Shown: positions 23,723-34,200 of the stretch, in pieces
Layout of the letters: the number at the start of each line of letters is the position of its first letter
Numbering within the stretch: the first letter of the stretch is position 1
NCBI GenBank assembly: GCA_019218375.1
Contig: JAHUUK010000001.1
Span: 186,001 to 250,000 of the forward strand
Origin: Dermabacteraceae bacterium TAE3-ERU5
GTDB taxonomy: Bacteria; Actinomycetota; Actinomycetes; Actinomycetales; Dermabacteraceae
Direction: 5' to 3'
DNA length: 64,000 nt
Notes under the pieces: generated by a model
The model's database searches: none
Seen by the model: only the letters and a program-made list of their open reading frames with translations
What the model was told of the DNA's origin: nothing
Program-made: the position numbers and the translations under genes

Positions 23723-25777
23723 TCACTCCCCCGCCACTATTTTGAGCAGTTCACTGCCGTAACGCTCAGCCTTAGCGGAACCGATGCCGGGAACGCGCAT
23801 CAGTTCGTCCAGGGTGCCGGGTCTGTGCTGCGCCAGCGCCCCCAGCACGCTGTTATTGCACACCACATAGGCGGGAACGCCATCTTCTTCCGCGCGGCTC
23901 TTGCGCCACTCGCGCAGCCGCGCGAAAAGCGCTTCGTCATATTCGGGCGCGCAGTCCTCACACAGCCCCAGCCCCTTGCGGGCGGGGCCGTCCACGTTGC
24001 TGCCGCAGTTCTTGCAGGCGGTCACCAGATGCGTTTTCTTACCGCGTCCCCGCCCGCTGCTCGGCGCGGATTCGGGGGACAGGGTGTCTAGGAAACGGGA
24101 CTGCTTGCGTGAGGCGCGGCCACCAGGGGTGCGCGAGCGAGACCAAGAAATGCGCAGCACGTCCCGTGCACGGGTGAGGGCGACGTAGAACAGCCTGCGC
24201 TCTTCCTCCACCGCCTCGTCGTCCTTAGCCAGCGAGATCGGCAGCAGGCCCTCGCTCGCACCGACCACGAACACCACGTCCCATTCCAGGCCTTTGGCGG
24301 TGTGGATGGAAGCCAGTGTTACCCCGTCCACGCCGGGGGCGTTTTGCGCTTCGGCGCGTTCGTGCAGTTCCGCCAGGTAGTCCTGCACCGTGCCCCCACC
24401 GGGGCGTTCGGCCACCTGCTGAGCCAGGCCCACCAGGGCCTGCAGCGCCTCCCACCTTTCCCGTGCCGCCCCGGCGGTGGGTGGCGCGGTTTCTTTCCAG
24501 CCCACGGAAGAGAGGATGTCCTGCGCGAACTCCACCAGGTCCTGCCCCTCTTTCGCCACGTTTGCGGCGGTGCGCAGGGCAGTCATCGCGGTCATTACTT
24601 CCTGGCGCTGGAAAAACTTTTCCCCGCCGCGCACCAGGTAGTTAATTCCCCGTTCTGCGAGCGCGTTTTCGAACGCCTCGCTCTGCGCGTTCGTGCGGAA
24701 CAGGATCGCCATCTGCTGGGCGCTATGCCCCTGCGCGATCAGGCCGGAGATCGCTTCTGCCGTCGCCTGCGCCTCCGCCACATCGTCGGCATGTGCTGTG
24801 ACGGTAGGGGCGATGCCGCTTTCTCGCTGGGAGGCCAGGCGCAGTTTCAGCCGGGTGCTGGCGCCCTCCAACACGGTGTTCGCGGCCGATACGATCTGGG
24901 GCGTGGAGCGGTAGTTTCTTTCCAGCTTGATTATGCGGGCAGAGGGAAACTCTTTCGTGAAAGAGGTCAGGTAGTGCGATCTCGCCCCGGCGAAAGAATA
25001 GATCGTCTGCGCGGCGTCACCCACCACGCAGAGGTCCTGCGAGGTGCCGAGCCAGACCTTTAGCAGCTGCTGCTGCAGCGGGGAAACGTCCTGGTATTCG
25101 TCCACCACCAGATGCCGGTACTGGCCGCGTACCCGGTGCGCTATCTCGGGCCTGTCATTCAAGATCCCGTGCAGGAGCAGCAGCACATCGTCGAAGTCGA
25201 TCACGTTGTTATCGGCCTTAACGTCCTCGTAGCGACCGATGATGCGGGAAATGCTGATGGGATCGAAACCGGCCACGCCCTCGCGCCCGGCGGCGCGCGC
25301 CGCACGCGGGTAATCCTCCGGCAGCACCATGGAGACCTTGGCCCATTCCAGTTCGCTCACGATGTCACGCAGCGCGGGCTTATCCACGCTCAGGTGCAGC
25401 CTGCGGCAGGTTTCCGCCACCGCGGGGACTTTGCTGGAGATCAGGTTCGGCATGGCCCCGCCGATTGCCTGCGGCCAGAAATAGCGCAGCTGGCGCAGCG
25501 CAGCGGCGTGGAAGGTGCGCGCGCTGACCGCTTCGCTGCCCAGGCCGCGCAGGCGCGAACGCATCTCCGCGGCGGCCTTCGCGGTGAAGGTCAGCGCCAG
25601 CACGTGTGCGGGGTTGTATTGGCCACTCACCACGCCGTAGGCGATGCGGTGGGTGATCGCCCGGGTTTTTCCTGTGCCCGCGCCCGCCAGCACGCAGACC
25701 GGGCCGCCGATGCTGGTGGCTACCTCGCGCTGCTCCGGGTCAAGCCCGGCCAGAATCTCGTCGCTAGAAATCGTCAT
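23723..25777 (-). CDS. uvrD2: ATP-dependent DNA helicase UvrD2
   Basis: A superfamily 1 3'-5' DNA helicase (684 aa) of the UvrD2 branch used in actinobacterial DNA repair. Motif I is GAGTGKTRAITHRI near 33-46, motif II VVDEYQDVSPLQ near 227, and motif VI YVALTRARDVLRISW near 550. After the helicase come the tetracysteine module (CKNC ... CEDC, about 586-606) and a C-terminal HRDC domain ending in VPGIGSAKAERYG, both diagnostic of mycobacterial-type UvrD2. It lies downstream of nudC on the same strand with a 108-nt gap. Confidence 0.96.
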   Translation of the reverse strand: MTISSDEILAGLDPEQREVATSIGGPVCVLAGAGTGKTRAITHRIAYGVVSGQYNPAHVLALTFTAKAAAEMRSRLRGLGSEAVSARTFHAAALRQLRYFWPQAIGGAMPNLISSKVPAVAETCRRLHLSVDKPALRDIVSELEWAKVSMVLPEDYPRAARAAGREGVAGFDPISISRIIGRYEDVKADNNVIDFDDVLLLLHGILNDRPEIAHRVRGQYRHLVVDEYQDVSPLQQQLLKVWLGTSQDLCVVGDAAQTIYSFAGARSHYLTSFTKEFPSARIIKLERNYRSTPQIVSAANTVLEGASTRLKLRLASQRESGIAPTVTAHADDVAEAQATAEAISGLIAQGHSAQQMAILFRTNAQSEAFENALAERGINYLVRGGEKFFQRQEVMTAMTALRTAANVAKEGQDLVEFAQDILSSVGWKETAPPTAGAARERWEALQALVGLAQQVAERPGGGTVQDYLAELHERAEAQNAPGVDGVTLASIHTAKGLEWDVVFVVGASEGLLPISLAKDDEAVEEERRLFYVALTRARDVLRISWSRSRTPGGRASRKQSRFLDTLSPESAPSSGRGRGKKTHLVTACKNCGSNVDGPARKGLGLCEDCAPEYDEALFARLREWRKSRAEEDGVPAYVVCNNSVLGALAQHRPGTLDELMRVPGIGSAKAERYGSELLKIVAGE

Positions 25778-25885
25778 AGTGGGTCCAGTCTGCCAGTCGG
25801 CACCGACGCCGCAGGGCGGCTGTGCATATCTGCGCTAATCGTCTCGGTCCGGGAACGCCGGAAACGGGGCGGGCCTGCCGGGGAG

Positions 25886-26725
25886 CTACTCTTCCCCCGC
25901 CCGCCAGGCATCGATCATCGTGCGGGCTATCGAACCTTCCGAGGGCAGCTGAAGTTCTCCGCGAAGCAGCGCCTCGGCCAGTTCCGCGCGGCTAAACCAG
26001 CGGGCTGCCACCAGCTCGTCGGCCTGCACACTCAATTCCGGGCGCACCTGCGCGGCCCGCGCCCGGAAACCAACCATGAGGGAAGCCGGGAAAGGCCAGG
26101 GCTGGGAACCGACGTAGCTGAGGTCTGCCACCGCGATACCCGCTTCTTCTTTACATTCGCGGCGCACGGCCGACTCCAGGGTTTCTCCCGGCTCCAAAAA
26201 TCCCGCGAGGACCGACCACATGCGGTTTTCGCGGTGACGCAGATTGTTTGCCAGCAGCAGGTTATCCGCCGCGTCCGTCACCGCCATGATGACGGCCGGA
26301 TCGGTGCGCGGAAAATTTTCGTGCCCGTCCGCGCAGGCCAGCACCCAGCCGTCGCTCTGCGGGGACAGCTTCGCTCCGCAGCGCGGGCAGAAACGATGGC
26401 TGGCACGCCAGTTAGCCAGGCCGACGGCAGCCAGGGCAAGAGACATTTCCTGCGCCTGCAGATAGTCGGCGCATTCGCGCAGCGGGAGCAGGCGCGCTCC
26501 TGCGGGCAGGGGTGTTCCCTGCGCCAGCGCATACACTTCCCGTTCTGCGTGCACGCCCAGGAAAGCCTCCCCGGAGCCATTCAGCGGCAGCTTGGCCAGT
26601 TCGTTCCCGCTCAGCGCCACCTCCCCGTTTACCGCGTAGATACCGTACGCGCCGGTCAGCGGGGCCAGGCCGCGCGCGTGGGCGCACCTATCGTGTTCTG
26701 CCTGCATGAGGAGGGATGCTCGCAT
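25886..26725 (-). CDS. nudC: NADH pyrophosphatase (Nudix family)
   Basis: Splits NAD(H) into NMN(H) and AMP and may remove NAD caps from RNA. The 279-residue protein has the NudC order: N-terminal domain, zinc ribbon, Nudix domain. The zinc ribbon has three cysteines, CPRC near 115 and one in LACADGHENFPRTDP near 131-145; the fourth ligand is absent or replaced by the nearby His. The Nudix box is GFLEPGETLESAVRRECKEE near 174, and SQPWPFPASLM near 206 is the NudC-specific SQPWPFP motif. The ATG at 26725 is chosen because TAGCGT lies 7 nt upstream. Confidence 0.94.
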   Translation of the reverse strand: MRASLLMQAEHDRCAHARGLAPLTGAYGIYAVNGEVALSGNELAKLPLNGSGEAFLGVHAEREVYALAQGTPLPAGARLLPLRECADYLQAQEMSLALAAVGLANWRASHRFCPRCGAKLSPQSDGWVLACADGHENFPRTDPAVIMAVTDAADNLLLANNLRHRENRMWSVLAGFLEPGETLESAVRRECKEEAGIAVADLSYVGSQPWPFPASLMVGFRARAAQVRPELSVQADELVAARWFSRAELAEALLRGELQLPSEGSIARTMIDAWRAGEE

Positions 26726-26732
26726 GCCTTTC

Positions 26733-26738
26733 ACGCTA
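26733..26738 (-). promoter_or_regulatory. -10 element, leaderless nudC mRNA
   Basis: TAGCGT on the minus strand ends 7 nt before the ATG at 26725. Confidence 0.6.
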
Positions 26739-26833
26739 CTTCGCAACGCCCCGCGCGGGCAGCGGCGCGCCGATGAGTATCGCTTCACACCCGGCCCAAA
26801 ACCCCCTGCCCAAAACCCGCCCCTAACCTGTTA

Positions 26834-26868
26834 GGCGCGGTGGGGATTTTGCCGCCGCGCCCCTTTTT
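26834..26868 (+). terminator. Terminator-like hairpin between nudC and the kinase-like gene
   Basis: GGCGCGG (26834-26840) pairs with CCGCGCC (26855-26861), then CC and TTTTT. It points along the plus strand, yet no plus-strand gene ends here; it may stop antisense transcription coming out of nudC. Confidence 0.5.
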
Positions 26869-26913
26869 CGCCGCGTCCGGGAACAAAAACGTGCCCGTCA
26901 GCGGCGCGTCGCG

Positions 26914-26919
26914 TAACGT
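26914..26919 (+). promoter_or_regulatory. -10 element, leaderless mRNA of the kinase-like gene
   Basis: TAACGT ends 6 nt before the GTG at 26926; no ribosome site is present. Confidence 0.62.
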
Positions 26920-26925
26920 AAGAGT

Positions 26926-27909
26926 GTGCGACGTTCTGTATATGCCTTGGCTGCCCTCGTAACCGCTGCGCTCGACAGGGTGCTGCCCGCCTCTGCCGTG
27001 CTGCTTTCGCGCGGCGATAGCGAAGAGGTAGACACCGCCGGTGTGATCGACACCGAGGGGCGGCGCTGGGTGGTACGTGCCCCGCGCACCGCCGGGGCGG
27101 GTATACGCACCGAAGCCGAATCGCGCATCGCGCAGGCGCTCGCCAAAAGCAACATCGGCCAGCTGATCGCCCAGCCGGAGGCGTCCCTCAGTTACGGCGA
27201 TGCCCGCGCCACGGTTTACCCCGCTCTGCCCGGCAGGCCCCTGGATTTGGCCGAGGTCGAGGAATCCGAGGCCCTGGCGCGCGCGCTGGGCCACGCCATC
27301 GGCCTGATCCACAGCGTGCCGATCTACATGGCGCAGGGCTCCGGCATTCCGGAAATGAGCGCGCACGAACTGCGCGAACGCGCCCGCCGCGCGGTTTCCC
27401 GCGCCGGGGAAAGCCGGCATCTGCCGCGCATCGTGGAAGATCATTTCAAGAACCAGCTGGCCGACGATTCGCTGTGGCAGTTCGAGCCGTGCCTGACCCA
27501 CCGCGATCTCAGCCCCTACGCGCTGCTGGTGGACGGTCAGCGGGTGAGCGGCATATCCGACTGGGCCGAGGCCGAGATCGGCGATCCCGCCTACGACCTG
27601 CACTGGCTGGTTTCGCAGCTGCCGCAGGAGAGCCTAGACGCCGTGCTGTCGGCCTACACCCTGGTGGCGCAGCAGCGCGCCACCGCGCAGCCCGGCCCCG
27701 ATCCTCGCCTGTTGGAGCGCGCCCAGCTGCATTCCGAACTGGCGATTGTTTCCTGGCTGCTGCACGGCCTCGATAGCGATGACGCAGAAGTAATCGCCGA
27801 CGCCGACGACATGCTGGCGGTGCTGGAGGACAACCTGGTTACCCTGGCGCAGGAAGAGGCCGAGGTGGCCTACGAAAACCTTTCCGACTGGGGCGAACGT
27901 AAAAACTAG
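26926..27909 (+). CDS. Aminoglycoside phosphotransferase-like (APH) family protein, altered catalytic loop
   Basis: A 327-residue protein with the kinase-like APH fold. The catalytic loop reads CLTHRDLSPYALLV near 188: His and Asp are kept but the metal-binding Asn, usual five residues after the Asp, is Ala. The second metal motif is ISDWAEAEIGDPAYDLHW near 207, with the Asp intact. The C-terminal 60 residues are acidic (DSDDAEVIADADD). The substrate is unknown, and the missing Asn may mean weak or no kinase activity. It stands alone on the plus strand between the minus-strand nudC and adnB genes; similar proteins sit in this block in other actinobacteria, from memory. Confidence 0.82.
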   Translation: MRRSVYALAALVTAALDRVLPASAVLLSRGDSEEVDTAGVIDTEGRRWVVRAPRTAGAGIRTEAESRIAQALAKSNIGQLIAQPEASLSYGDARATVYPALPGRPLDLAEVEESEALARALGHAIGLIHSVPIYMAQGSGIPEMSAHELRERARRAVSRAGESRHLPRIVEDHFKNQLADDSLWQFEPCLTHRDLSPYALLVDGQRVSGISDWAEAEIGDPAYDLHWLVSQLPQESLDAVLSAYTLVAQQRATAQPGPDPRLLERAQLHSELAIVSWLLHGLDSDDAEVIADADDMLAVLEDNLVTLAQEEAEVAYENLSDWGERKN

Positions 27910-27929
27910 CCCTGCCCCGCCAACTAGCC

Positions 27930-30900
27930 CTACCCAGCCGCGTCGGGCATGAGCAGTTTCTCTATCGTGGCGCGCGAGGGGTGGCGTTTTACCTCCACGG
28001 TTTCTCCGCTTGTCACGTAGTGGAACGCGGTGCGGATCTTGCCGAGCGGCAGCCCGGTAGCCTCGTGCCAGGCCAGCCGGTAGAGGGAAAGCTGCATTTC
28101 CCTGGCTTTCTTGGCCGCCCCCGTGGGTTTACGGCCCGTTTTCCAGTCGATGATCGCGACCGCCTGCGGGTCTTGCTCCGCCGGATCCTCCCCCAGCACC
28201 TCTGCAAGGTCGCGCGCCGCAAACACGGCGTCGATAACGCCGCGCACCGTAGCCGCCGCAAAACGCAGGGTGAGCGGCTGTTCTACGGCCAGCGGCGTGC
28301 ACCCGGCCCAGGCCGATGCCGTAAACAACTCCCGTAGCCTGGTCAGTTCCAGCGCGTCGTCATCAGCGTCGGCGAAGACCCCCAGTTCCTCCACATCAAG
28401 CAGCGGCGCGCCCTCCAGTCGGCCCTCCAGCCAGCCGTGAAAGGCCGTGCCCCGCAGGGCCGACGGGGAAGGCTTGCGCGGCAGGGGCCGCAGCAGTGAA
28501 AGCGCGACGCTTTCGGGGTCTTTCGCCCGCGCCACTACGTCCGATGCGGAAAGCCTGATCGGGCTGGGTACGCTCAGCGCGCTGCGCCTATCGGCGTGAT
28601 CTGCCAGGAAACGCCGCACCGCCTGGCTCTGCGAGTCCGCATCTGTAGCCGAGTCTGAAGCCGAGGCGCGCCCCTCCAGCTCAGCAACGCCCTCCAGCTC
28701 AGCAACACCCTCGCTTGCGGCGCTTTCCCGCTCCTGTGCGGGGCGTAGCTGCAGCGGAATCTCTGCTTGGGCGAACTTTTGCCGCAGTTCCCGCAGGGCG
28801 ATTTCGTGCTCCCCCGGAGGCGGCGGATAGCTTGCGGTCTCGGCCTCGCTATCTAGCAGCGGATTGCTTTCCGTGGCGGGCGCGCTGTAGCGGTTTGCCT
28901 CCGGGACGAGCGGCCTCAGCTCCTCCAGGAAACGCGAAGATACGAACGGGGTCTTTCGCCCCTCCTGCCATTTCGCCCAGCTCAGCAGGAGCTTTTTTCG
29001 CGCCCTGGTGAGCGCCACATAGGTGAGCCGCCTCTCCTCGCTTACCGCGTGCGCGCCCGCTTCGCCGTAGAAATCGTTTAGCTGCTGCTGCGCCTCGACC
29101 TGGGTATCGGCCGCGTACGGTTCCCACTGCGGCAGCGTTTCCGCGTCCCCGCGCAGGTGCCAGGGCACCCCGGCCTCCTTTAACGGCACCAGCCACGCCT
29201 TAGCGTTGGCGCACGAACTGCCGTCCTTTTGCTTCTTGCTTTTCACCAGCGGCAGGCGCCCCTCGCACATGTCGGCCACCGCCACCACGTCCCATTCCAG
29301 GCCCTTCGCGGCGTGCATGGTCATGACCGTCACCCGGTGCGGGTCGGCCTCGCCTTCGGCCACGGGCAGGCTCAGGCCCGCTTCTTCGCTCTCGCTTACC
29401 TGCAGCAGGGAAAGGTAGGCGGCCAGGCCGGGGCGCACTGCGGTCGCCGCAAACGCTGCCGCGTGCCGACGCAGTTCGTCCAGTTCCCTCGTGCTGTCCA
29501 GTTCCAGATCCAGGCCCAGTTCGCTAACCAGGTAGGAAATGATCTCGGGAAGGGGCAGGTTCAGCCTGCGCCGCACCGCCCGCAAAAGATTGTTCAGCCT
29601 GGTCAGGCGTTCTCTTCCCGTTTCGCTCAGGCTGCGCCCGTCGCTATCTTCCCACCCAGGGCGGGGCAGGTCATCGAGCGCATCCATCAGGAACACGCTC
29701 TCCCCCTCCGGGGCGCGGCGCGCTAACTGGCTCTGCCAGCGGCCCAGCACCGCGATATCGTGCGGGGAAATCCTAAACAGCGGCCCTGTGAGCAGGCGCA
29801 TCAGCCAGTCGCCGCGCGCGGGATCGTTTACGCATTCCAAAACGGCGCGCACGTCGGCCACCTCGGGGCGGTAGAGCAGCCCGCCCAGCCCCGGCACCTC
29901 CGTTTCCATTCCCGCTTCCTCCAGCGCCGCAACGATTCCGGGAATCGCGGCGCGGGTGCGCACCAGCACGGCGGCGCTGCCGCCGTCACGTTGCTGAGCG
30001 ATCCAGTCGGCCACGTACTGCGCCTGTTCGGGGGCGGTGGCGCAGTCGGCCAAATAGATTTCTCCCTCGCCCGCTCCCGGCCGAGGGCTGAGTTCGGGAA
30101 TCTGCACCGCGCTACCGTCGCGCAACGGGGCGGCGGTGCGGTTGGCGGCCGACAGAATGACGGCATCGTTACGCCAGGAGATAGTGAGCTGCCGCTGCAA
30201 AACCTCGTCCCCGGCGCGCTGCACGAACCCGGCGAGCGAGGCGCTGGAGGCTCCCCGCCAGCCGTAAATGGCCTGTTGCGGATCGCCAACCGCGCAGGTG
30301 GCGTGCCCGTTTCCGTACAGCCCGGTAAGGAACACGAGCTGCGCCACGGAGGTGTCTTGGAACTCGTCCAGCAGCACCACGCGGTGCAGCTGCCTTTCGG
30401 TGGCGATGGCCTCGGGCGCTTCGCTGACCAGCCGGGCCGCCAGCGCTATCTGATCCGGGTAATCTATCGCTCCCAGTTCGCGCTTGCGGCGGGTGTATTC
30501 CTCAACCAGGGGCAGCAGCGCCTCCCGGTCACTGAGCAACCTGATCGCGTCCTTTACTTCCGGTGGCGTGACTTTGCGCCTGCCGCCCTCGTCCTGCAGC
30601 GGTATTCCCTCCAGGTAGCCGCGCATCTTTTTCGCGTCGGCCGCCACCTCCCGCACATCCAGCAGGTGCTCCGCGCAGGAACCGAGCAGGGAGAGCAGCC
30701 CGGCGGTGACGGCTGGCAGCGAGGCGTCGATGCCCAGCCGGTGAGGCCAGGTGGAGGCCACATCATGCGCCAGCTGCCAGGCCGCAGCAGGGGAAAGCAC
30801 CACCAGATCGGGGTCTATGCCAAGCCGCAGCGCGTGTTCGCGCACCAGCGCCAGCGCATAACCGTTGTAGGTAGCGATGTGCGGGCGCTGCCTGCTGAAA

Positions 30901-31226
30901 ACGTCCCCGGCGAGCGCCTCCGGCACCGGCAGGCCCTCGTTTTGCAGCGCCTGGGCGAGCAGGGCGAGGTTTTCGCTGATGCGCTGTTGCAGTTCCCCCG
31001 TGGCCTTGCGGGTGAAGGTGAGGCCGAGTACCTGGCGGGGTTCCACGAGTTCGTTCGCCACCAGGTAGAGCACGCGCGAGGACATGGTTTCGGTCTTCCC
31101 GCTGCCCGCGCCCGCTACCACCAGCATGGGTGCAAGCGGGGCGGAGATGACCTCCGCCTGCTGCGGCGTCGGTTCGGGTTTGCCGAGCAGCCGGGCGATC
31201 CGTGCCGGGCTGTAACGAATGCTCAC
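27930..31226 (-). CDS. adnB: AdnB subunit of the AdnAB helicase-nuclease
   Basis: One of two subunits of the actinobacterial motor-nuclease that resects double-strand breaks. The 1098-residue protein has a UvrD-type helicase with intact motif I (VVAGAGSGKTETM near 38-50) and motif II (LLDEFQDTSVAQL near 291), motif VI LTYVALTRARKKLLL near 738, and a C-terminal RecB-type nuclease (AIIDWKTGRKP near 1028 with the following Q in MQLSLYRLAW). A repeat-encoded linker lies before the nuclease. The GTG start shares GTGA with the stop of adnA, so synthesis is coupled. AdnB is known as the main motor in mycobacteria. Confidence 0.94.
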   Translation of the reverse strand: MSIRYSPARIARLLGKPEPTPQQAEVISAPLAPMLVVAGAGSGKTETMSSRVLYLVANELVEPRQVLGLTFTRKATGELQQRISENLALLAQALQNEGLPVPEALAGDVFSRQRPHIATYNGYALALVREHALRLGIDPDLVVLSPAAAWQLAHDVASTWPHRLGIDASLPAVTAGLLSLLGSCAEHLLDVREVAADAKKMRGYLEGIPLQDEGGRRKVTPPEVKDAIRLLSDREALLPLVEEYTRRKRELGAIDYPDQIALAARLVSEAPEAIATERQLHRVVLLDEFQDTSVAQLVFLTGLYGNGHATCAVGDPQQAIYGWRGASSASLAGFVQRAGDEVLQRQLTISWRNDAVILSAANRTAAPLRDGSAVQIPELSPRPGAGEGEIYLADCATAPEQAQYVADWIAQQRDGGSAAVLVRTRAAIPGIVAALEEAGMETEVPGLGGLLYRPEVADVRAVLECVNDPARGDWLMRLLTGPLFRISPHDIAVLGRWQSQLARRAPEGESVFLMDALDDLPRPGWEDSDGRSLSETGRERLTRLNNLLRAVRRRLNLPLPEIISYLVSELGLDLELDSTRELDELRRHAAAFAATAVRPGLAAYLSLLQVSESEEAGLSLPVAEGEADPHRVTVMTMHAAKGLEWDVVAVADMCEGRLPLVKSKKQKDGSSCANAKAWLVPLKEAGVPWHLRGDAETLPQWEPYAADTQVEAQQQLNDFYGEAGAHAVSEERRLTYVALTRARKKLLLSWAKWQEGRKTPFVSSRFLEELRPLVPEANRYSAPATESNPLLDSEAETASYPPPPGEHEIALRELRQKFAQAEIPLQLRPAQERESAASEGVAELEGVAELEGRASASDSATDADSQSQAVRRFLADHADRRSALSVPSPIRLSASDVVARAKDPESVALSLLRPLPRKPSPSALRGTAFHGWLEGRLEGAPLLDVEELGVFADADDDALELTRLRELFTASAWAGCTPLAVEQPLTLRFAAATVRGVIDAVFAARDLAEVLGEDPAEQDPQAVAIIDWKTGRKPTGAAKKAREMQLSLYRLAWHEATGLPLGKIRTAFHYVTSGETVEVKRHPSRATIEKLLMPDAAG
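28672..28707. repeat. Two tandem 18-bp repeats inside adnB
   Basis: CCCTCCAGCTCAGCAACG is repeated (28672-28689 and 28690-28707, one change), coding GVAELE repeated in the acidic linker between helicase and nuclease. A third partial copy follows. Confidence 0.85.
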
Positions 31227-34200
31227 AGGGTTGCCCCCTCTTTCTGCAGCGGGCAGGAATGCTTTACGGCGCACTGGCCGCAGCGCGGGTTACGCCGCGC
31301 CTCCACCCAGGATTCGCGGGCCAGGCGTCCGGCGGTGAGGGCCAATTCGGTGAACCAGTGCGGGTTATCGAAGCTTTCCAGGGGCGGTTGCTTGCGGGTG
31401 CGCAGCGGGGAAAGGTAGAGCAGTTCCGCTCCCCCCGGCGTTCCCGTCACGCCCTCCAGCGCGCCGTGCGCAAGCGCGGTCTGGTAGCTGGCGAGCTGGG
31501 TGTCTTCGCGCGCGGCTTCGACGCTCTTGGCGGTGTTGCCGGTTTTGATGTCCACCACCAGCACGGCGTCACCGATCTTTTCGATCCTGTCGATGATTCC
31601 GCCGAGCCGCACCTCGGGGTTTTCGCTGTCCGGCAGATCAACCGTGAACGGCACTTCGCTGCCCACTACCTCGCGGGAGGGGTCCGACAGGTGCTCACCG
31701 AGGTTCTTCACCTTTTCTTCGAGCGCCTGGTAGTCGCGCCGCTCATGCCAGGTGGCGTCCTCTCCCGGCGGGGGCGCGGCCTCGTGCAGCGCCGAGAGGA
31801 GCTCTTCCCCGTTCGCGCGGGGATGTTTTTCCGCCAGCGCATGTACCAGGATGCCGTTGCGTTGCGCCGCCCCGGCTTCGCCCTGGCCACCGGAGCGTTC
31901 CAAAAGCCAGCGGCGCGGGCATTCGCGCAGGGTGTCCAGGGCCGACGGGCTGAGCCGAGTCGGCTGCCCCGGTGGAGTAAGAGGCTGTTCGCTGCTTACT
32001 TCCTGGTGATACCAGGTGGCGGGGTCGGCGCCGGGAACTTCGTGCGCGGCGAGCGCGGCGAGCAGGGCCACTGCCTCTTCTCTCACGGACTCTTCTCTCG
32101 CGGCTTCTTCCGCCTCGGCCTGTTCCGGCTGCGCATTCCCCGATTCCGGGCGCGGGCCGAGGGCTAAGCGGCGCAGGTGGCGCAGCAGCCGCACCCTGTC
32201 GGGCGCGGGGCCGGGATCGCTGCGGAAACGCTTGCGATCCCACCACCCTTCGCCGGCGCAAAGCTGGCTGAGCAGCGTGAAAAGCGGCGATGGCAGCGTT
32301 TCCGGGGCCTGCACCGCGGTGCAGAGTATGCGGTATCCGGCACGGCTCAGGGCAGCTACGGCGAAACGCAGTTCGTCGTCCAGCACGCGCGCGCGGTGCA
32401 CGGCGCGCAGCTGCTGCGCGGTGCGCGGCAGTTCGCCGGTGGCGGCGTAGAGCGCAAGATCGCTGGCGCCGAGCACGGTGGAACGCAGCCGAGTATTGGG
32501 CCATACGCCGTCCTGCAGCCCCGCGAGCACAACCACCCGCCACTGACCTCCCGCCAGCTGCGCGGGCGTGGTGACGGTGAGGCGGCCGCCGATGCGGGCC
32601 CTGGGGGTGAGCGAATCCTCCGGCACCGCCAGGGACTCTATGTGGCGCATGAACACGCCAACTTCGGTCTGCGGCCTGCGCTCGCTGAAGCGTTCCGCAG
32701 AGTTAAACAGCTGCGCGAGCGCGTCTAACCGCTGGCCCGCCAGCTGCGCGCGGGGCCCCGCCGCGCCGTCCTGTAAAACCGCCTGTTGCCAGCCTTTTTC
32801 CAGCCGAGAGGCCGACCAGGCGGCCCACAGCACCTCCCCTGCCATCGCCTGCGGCTCCTGCTGCACGAGGGCACCGAGCATGGCGAGCAGGCGCTGCAGG
32901 GGCGCGCCGGTGCGGTTACGGCTTTCCAGTAGCGCGATGGCGCGTTCGCTTTCCCCCGCGAGAGCCATCTCTACGAGCGTGAGCAGCGGGTCAGCCTCCG
33001 CCCCGGTAGTTTCCGCCCCGGCTGTTTCCGACCCGGTAGTTTTCACTGCGGAAGTTTTCGCTGCGGAAGTTTCCGCTCCCGCATTTGCCGCCCCGATATT
33101 TGCCGATGCCGTCGCGGCGGCGTTTTCTGCGGCCAGCCTTTCCCTGGCCAGTCTGCGGATGCGGCGGATACGCAGCGCGTCGATGTCTCCGTAGGGGCCG
33201 CGCAAAAGATCTTCTAGCCGGGCCGTGTCCAGGCTTTCTTCGCCGCGCGCGATGCGCACCAGGCGGAAGAGGTCCGTCACGGTGGCGATGTCGCGCAGGG
33301 GGCGCTGCGCCGCGGGCAGGTCTACCGCCAGGCCCCTGGCGTGCAGGCGCTTGCCGAGTTCTTCCGCCCCCGCGCTCGCGCGGTGCACCACCACCATGTC
33401 GCGGTAGGCGATGCCCTCGCTATGGTGCAGGTCCCGCAGGGTGGAGGCGATGATTTCGGCTTCGTCGTCCTCACTGGCGCAGGTAACGGCCGCGCATTGC
33501 GCGCCCTCCTGCGCCGCCGCGATTTCGCGGCGGGATTCGTTCGGCGCACCTTCCAGTGGCAGGCGCGCACGCAGGTTTTCCAGCAGCGCTAGGGCCGGGC
33601 CCTGCCCCCGGTAGACGGCCTGCAAAAGATGGGTTTTAGGCTCCTGCGCCAGGGCTGCGCAGACTCGCGCGGCGGCGTCCGGTAGCGCCCCACGGAAGGT
33701 TTCCGTGGCCACGTCGGGGCAGGAGGTAAGCAGAAGCCGACACCGCGCGGCGGCGGCGCTCAGCAGCCTCACCCCCGCGGCGGTTAGGTCTTGGGCATCG
33801 TCCACCACCAGCGCGTCGGGAAGCAGCGCCTCCCCGGCCTGCGTGTCCAGTAACTGCGCCGCCCTGCCAACCAGCCTGGAGGGGTCTAACCGTTCCCCGG
33901 AGTCCAGGGCGCTGGCCGATTCCAGCGCCAGCACGTCCAGGTAGGTGCGCTGAATCCGGGCGGCGGCAAGCCACTGCGGGCGCGCTTCGCTCTGCCCCAG
34001 CCGGGCCAGCTCCTGCGGCCCGTAACCGGCCTCCTCCGCACGCATCAGCAGGTCACGCAGTTCGTTACGGAACCCGGGCAGATGCACCGCATCGCGCGGC
34101 AGGGAAATTCCCCACTCCTGCGGAGAATCACGCAGGATGTCGGTCAGGATCGCGTCGTGGTCGGCACCCGTTACCAGGGTGGGCACGCCCCGGCCCTCGT

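Noticed and set aside
26818-26835. CCTAACCTGTTAGG as an IdeR/DtxR iron box
   Set aside because: It shares only short half-sites with the 19-bp consensus and is not placed over a promoter.
29760-31418. 552-codon plus-strand frame opposite adnB
   Set aside because: Antisense shadow of a clear helicase-nuclease gene.
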